A model generated the notes under the pieces. The model was not told where the DNA came from. It made no database searches and saw nothing but the letters and a program-made list of their open reading frames with translations. The position numbers and the translations under genes were made by a program. Positions 6,254 through 7,277 of a DNA stretch of 7,277 nucleotides are shown here, in pieces; position 1 is the first letter of the stretch, and each line of letters opens with the position of its first letter. Source of the DNA: Gemmatimonadota bacterium (GTDB lineage Bacteria; Gemmatimonadota; Gemmatimonadetes; Longimicrobiales; Longimicrobiaceae); contig JAHWJJ010000231.1 of assembly GCA_019348475.1 (NCBI GenBank), forward strand, positions 1 through 7,277, written 5' to 3'.

Positions 6254-7277
6254 CTACGCGTCGAACGCGATCATCCGGCGCATGGTGGCGCGCGTGACGG
6301 CGGCGGGAATGGAGGCGAGAAGCAGCTCGCGGATGCGCACCGCCGCCGCGTGCTGCCACTGCGCCATCTGGCCGTAGCGCAGCGACTCGCGCGTGATCCA
6401 TGCCGTGCGGCGGAACCTGCGCCGCTCGAAGGCGCGCAGCGCGGCCTGGACGTCGTCGGTCTCGCAGAGGGAGCGGGCCAGGACGGCCGCGTCCTCGATT
6501 GCCATGCATCCCCCCTGCCCCAGGTTGGGCGTGGTGGGGTGCGCCGCGTCGCCCAGCAGCGTCGCGCGGCCGCGCCCCCAGCGCCGCACCGGCGGGCGGT
6601 CGAAGGTGCCGTTCTTGAGGATCTCTGCGTCCGGCGTCGCCTCGATCAGCTGGGGGATGGGGCGGTGCCAGGCGGCGAACAGGCGCAGCAGCCGCGCCTT
6701 GCGCCCCTGAGGCCCGTCGTCCGCGCCGTCCGGCTCGTTGGCCGTGGCCCACCACGCGATCCGCCCCCCGCCGATGGGTACGATGCCGAACCGCTGCCCC
6801 CGCCCCATCGTTTCCGTCAGCGTGGGCCACTCCACCGCGCCCGCCGGCGCCACCCCGCGCCAGACGGGGTAGCCGCGGTAGATGGGATCGCCGTCGCGCA
6901 GCACCTGCCGGCGCACCGCGGACCAGAGGCCGTCCGCGCCCACCAGGAACGGCCCCTCCACCGTCCCCGCCTCACCGAAGTCGGCCTCCACGCCGTGCGC
7001 GGACTCGGACAGCCCCCTGAACTCCGCGCCGGTGCGCACGGCCCAGGGCGGCAGTGCGTCGGCGAGGACCGCGTGCAGGTCGGCGCGGTGGATGAGGACG
7101 GCGGGCGCGTCGGCGGGGGGCAGGGGCATGGTGGCCAGGACGGCGCCGCGGGACGTGCGCATCTCCCCGTCCACGAAACGAAAGCCACGGCGCAGGATCT
7201 CGTCCAGCAGCCCCCAGCGGCGCAGCTGGCGGGTGGCGTTGGGCCACAGGCTGATGCCGGCGCCCACCTCGCGCAGC
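6254..7277 (-). CDS. FAD-dependent monooxygenase (PHBH/UbiH-type, FAD_binding_3), N-terminus outside the window
   Basis: About 341 codons of a class A flavoprotein hydroxylase; the N-terminal Rossmann motif (GxGxxG) lies beyond the right edge. Enzymes of this family use NAD(P)H and O2 to hydroxylate or epoxidise small, often aromatic, substrates. Numbered from the first whole codon (7276), LREVGAGISLWPNA (1-14) is the usual segment after the Rossmann fold. LIHRADLHAVL (61-71) carries the conserved arginine. FLVGADGLWSAVR (110-122) is the DG motif. LLGDAAHPTTPNLGQGG (240-256), followed by IEDA, is the GD motif that contacts FAD. The GTG at 7267 is inside the family core and is not a real start. 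It could be annotated as salicylate hydroxylase-like or zeaxanthin epoxidase-like; the substrate cannot be told. It ends in TAG and converges on the mqsRA operon. Family call very sure. Confidence 0.94.
   Translation of the reverse strand, partial: LREVGAGISLWPNATRQLRRWGLLDEILRRGFRFVDGEMRTSRGAVLATMPLPPADAPAVLIHRADLHAVLADALPPWAVRTGAEFRGLSESAHGVEADFGEAGTVEGPFLVGADGLWSAVRRQVLRDGDPIYRGYPVWRGVAPAGAVEWPTLTETMGRGQRFGIVPIGGGRIAWWATANEPDGADDGPQGRKARLLRLFAAWHRPIPQLIEATPDAEILKNGTFDRPPVRRWGRGRATLLGDAAHPTTPNLGQGGCMAIEDAAVLARSLCETDDVQAALRAFERRRFRRTAWITRESLRYGQMAQWQHAAAVRIRELLLASIPAAVTRATMRRMIAFDA

Noticed and set aside
7265..7267. Start of the monooxygenase at GTG 7267
   Set aside because: VGAGISLWPNA is an internal conserved segment of the family, the frame stays open to the window edge (LRE precedes it), and the FAD Rossmann motif is still missing.

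Overview
This GC-rich window reads as ordinary chromosomal DNA with a small accessory insert. The base composition, the mix of genes and the style of the intergenic repeats suggest a Gemmatimonadota-type soil bacterium, perhaps a relative of Longimicrobium. That placement is an inference from recalled protein style; no marker gene in the window proves it.

Layout, left to right. (1) 1-414, minus: the N-terminal 138 residues of a FadI/HADHB-type thiolase (acyl-CoA acyltransferase), running off the left edge. Its ATG overlaps the stop of a 22-codon upstream reading frame. (2) 415-923: about 500 bases with no convincing protein gene but many repeats. These are a five-unit 7-bp array, a 14-bp palindrome, two related stem-loops 48 bp apart, a three-unit 7-bp array and a 5-6 unit 8-bp array. 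(3) 924-1865, minus: an uncharacterised 313-residue membrane protein with an N-terminal bundle of membrane helices, an Ala/Gln-rich helical middle and one C-terminal membrane helix. (4) 2134-5004, plus: complete single-chain glycine dehydrogenase GcvP (956 aa, GTG start), with a good promoter candidate upstream and a 12-bp GC hairpin after it. It is divergent from the membrane protein. (5) 5188-5985, plus: a two-gene toxin-antitoxin operon of the MqsR/MqsA type. The toxin comes first, the antitoxin GTG lies three bases after the toxin stop behind a perfect AGGAGG, and a 7-3-7 palindrome lies just upstream of the toxin. (6) 5986-6253: a convergent intergenic region with a direct repeat, a dispersed-repeat-like block and two hairpins. 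(7) 6254-7277, minus: an FAD-dependent aromatic-ring-type monooxygenase lacking its N-terminus, which lies beyond the right edge.

The housekeeping genes do not form one pathway here. The thiolase works in fatty-acid beta-oxidation, GcvP in glycine cleavage (its partners GcvT, GcvH and Lpd are not in the window), and the monooxygenase has no assignable substrate. The MqsRA pair is the clearest self-contained system. All four catalytic residues of E. coli MqsR align. MqsA keeps its four zinc cysteines and its HTH, but one operator-reading residue differs and it has an added basic Ala-rich tail. The toxin gene is lower in GC than gcvP (about 58% against 73% in hand-counted lines), which fits horizontal arrival.
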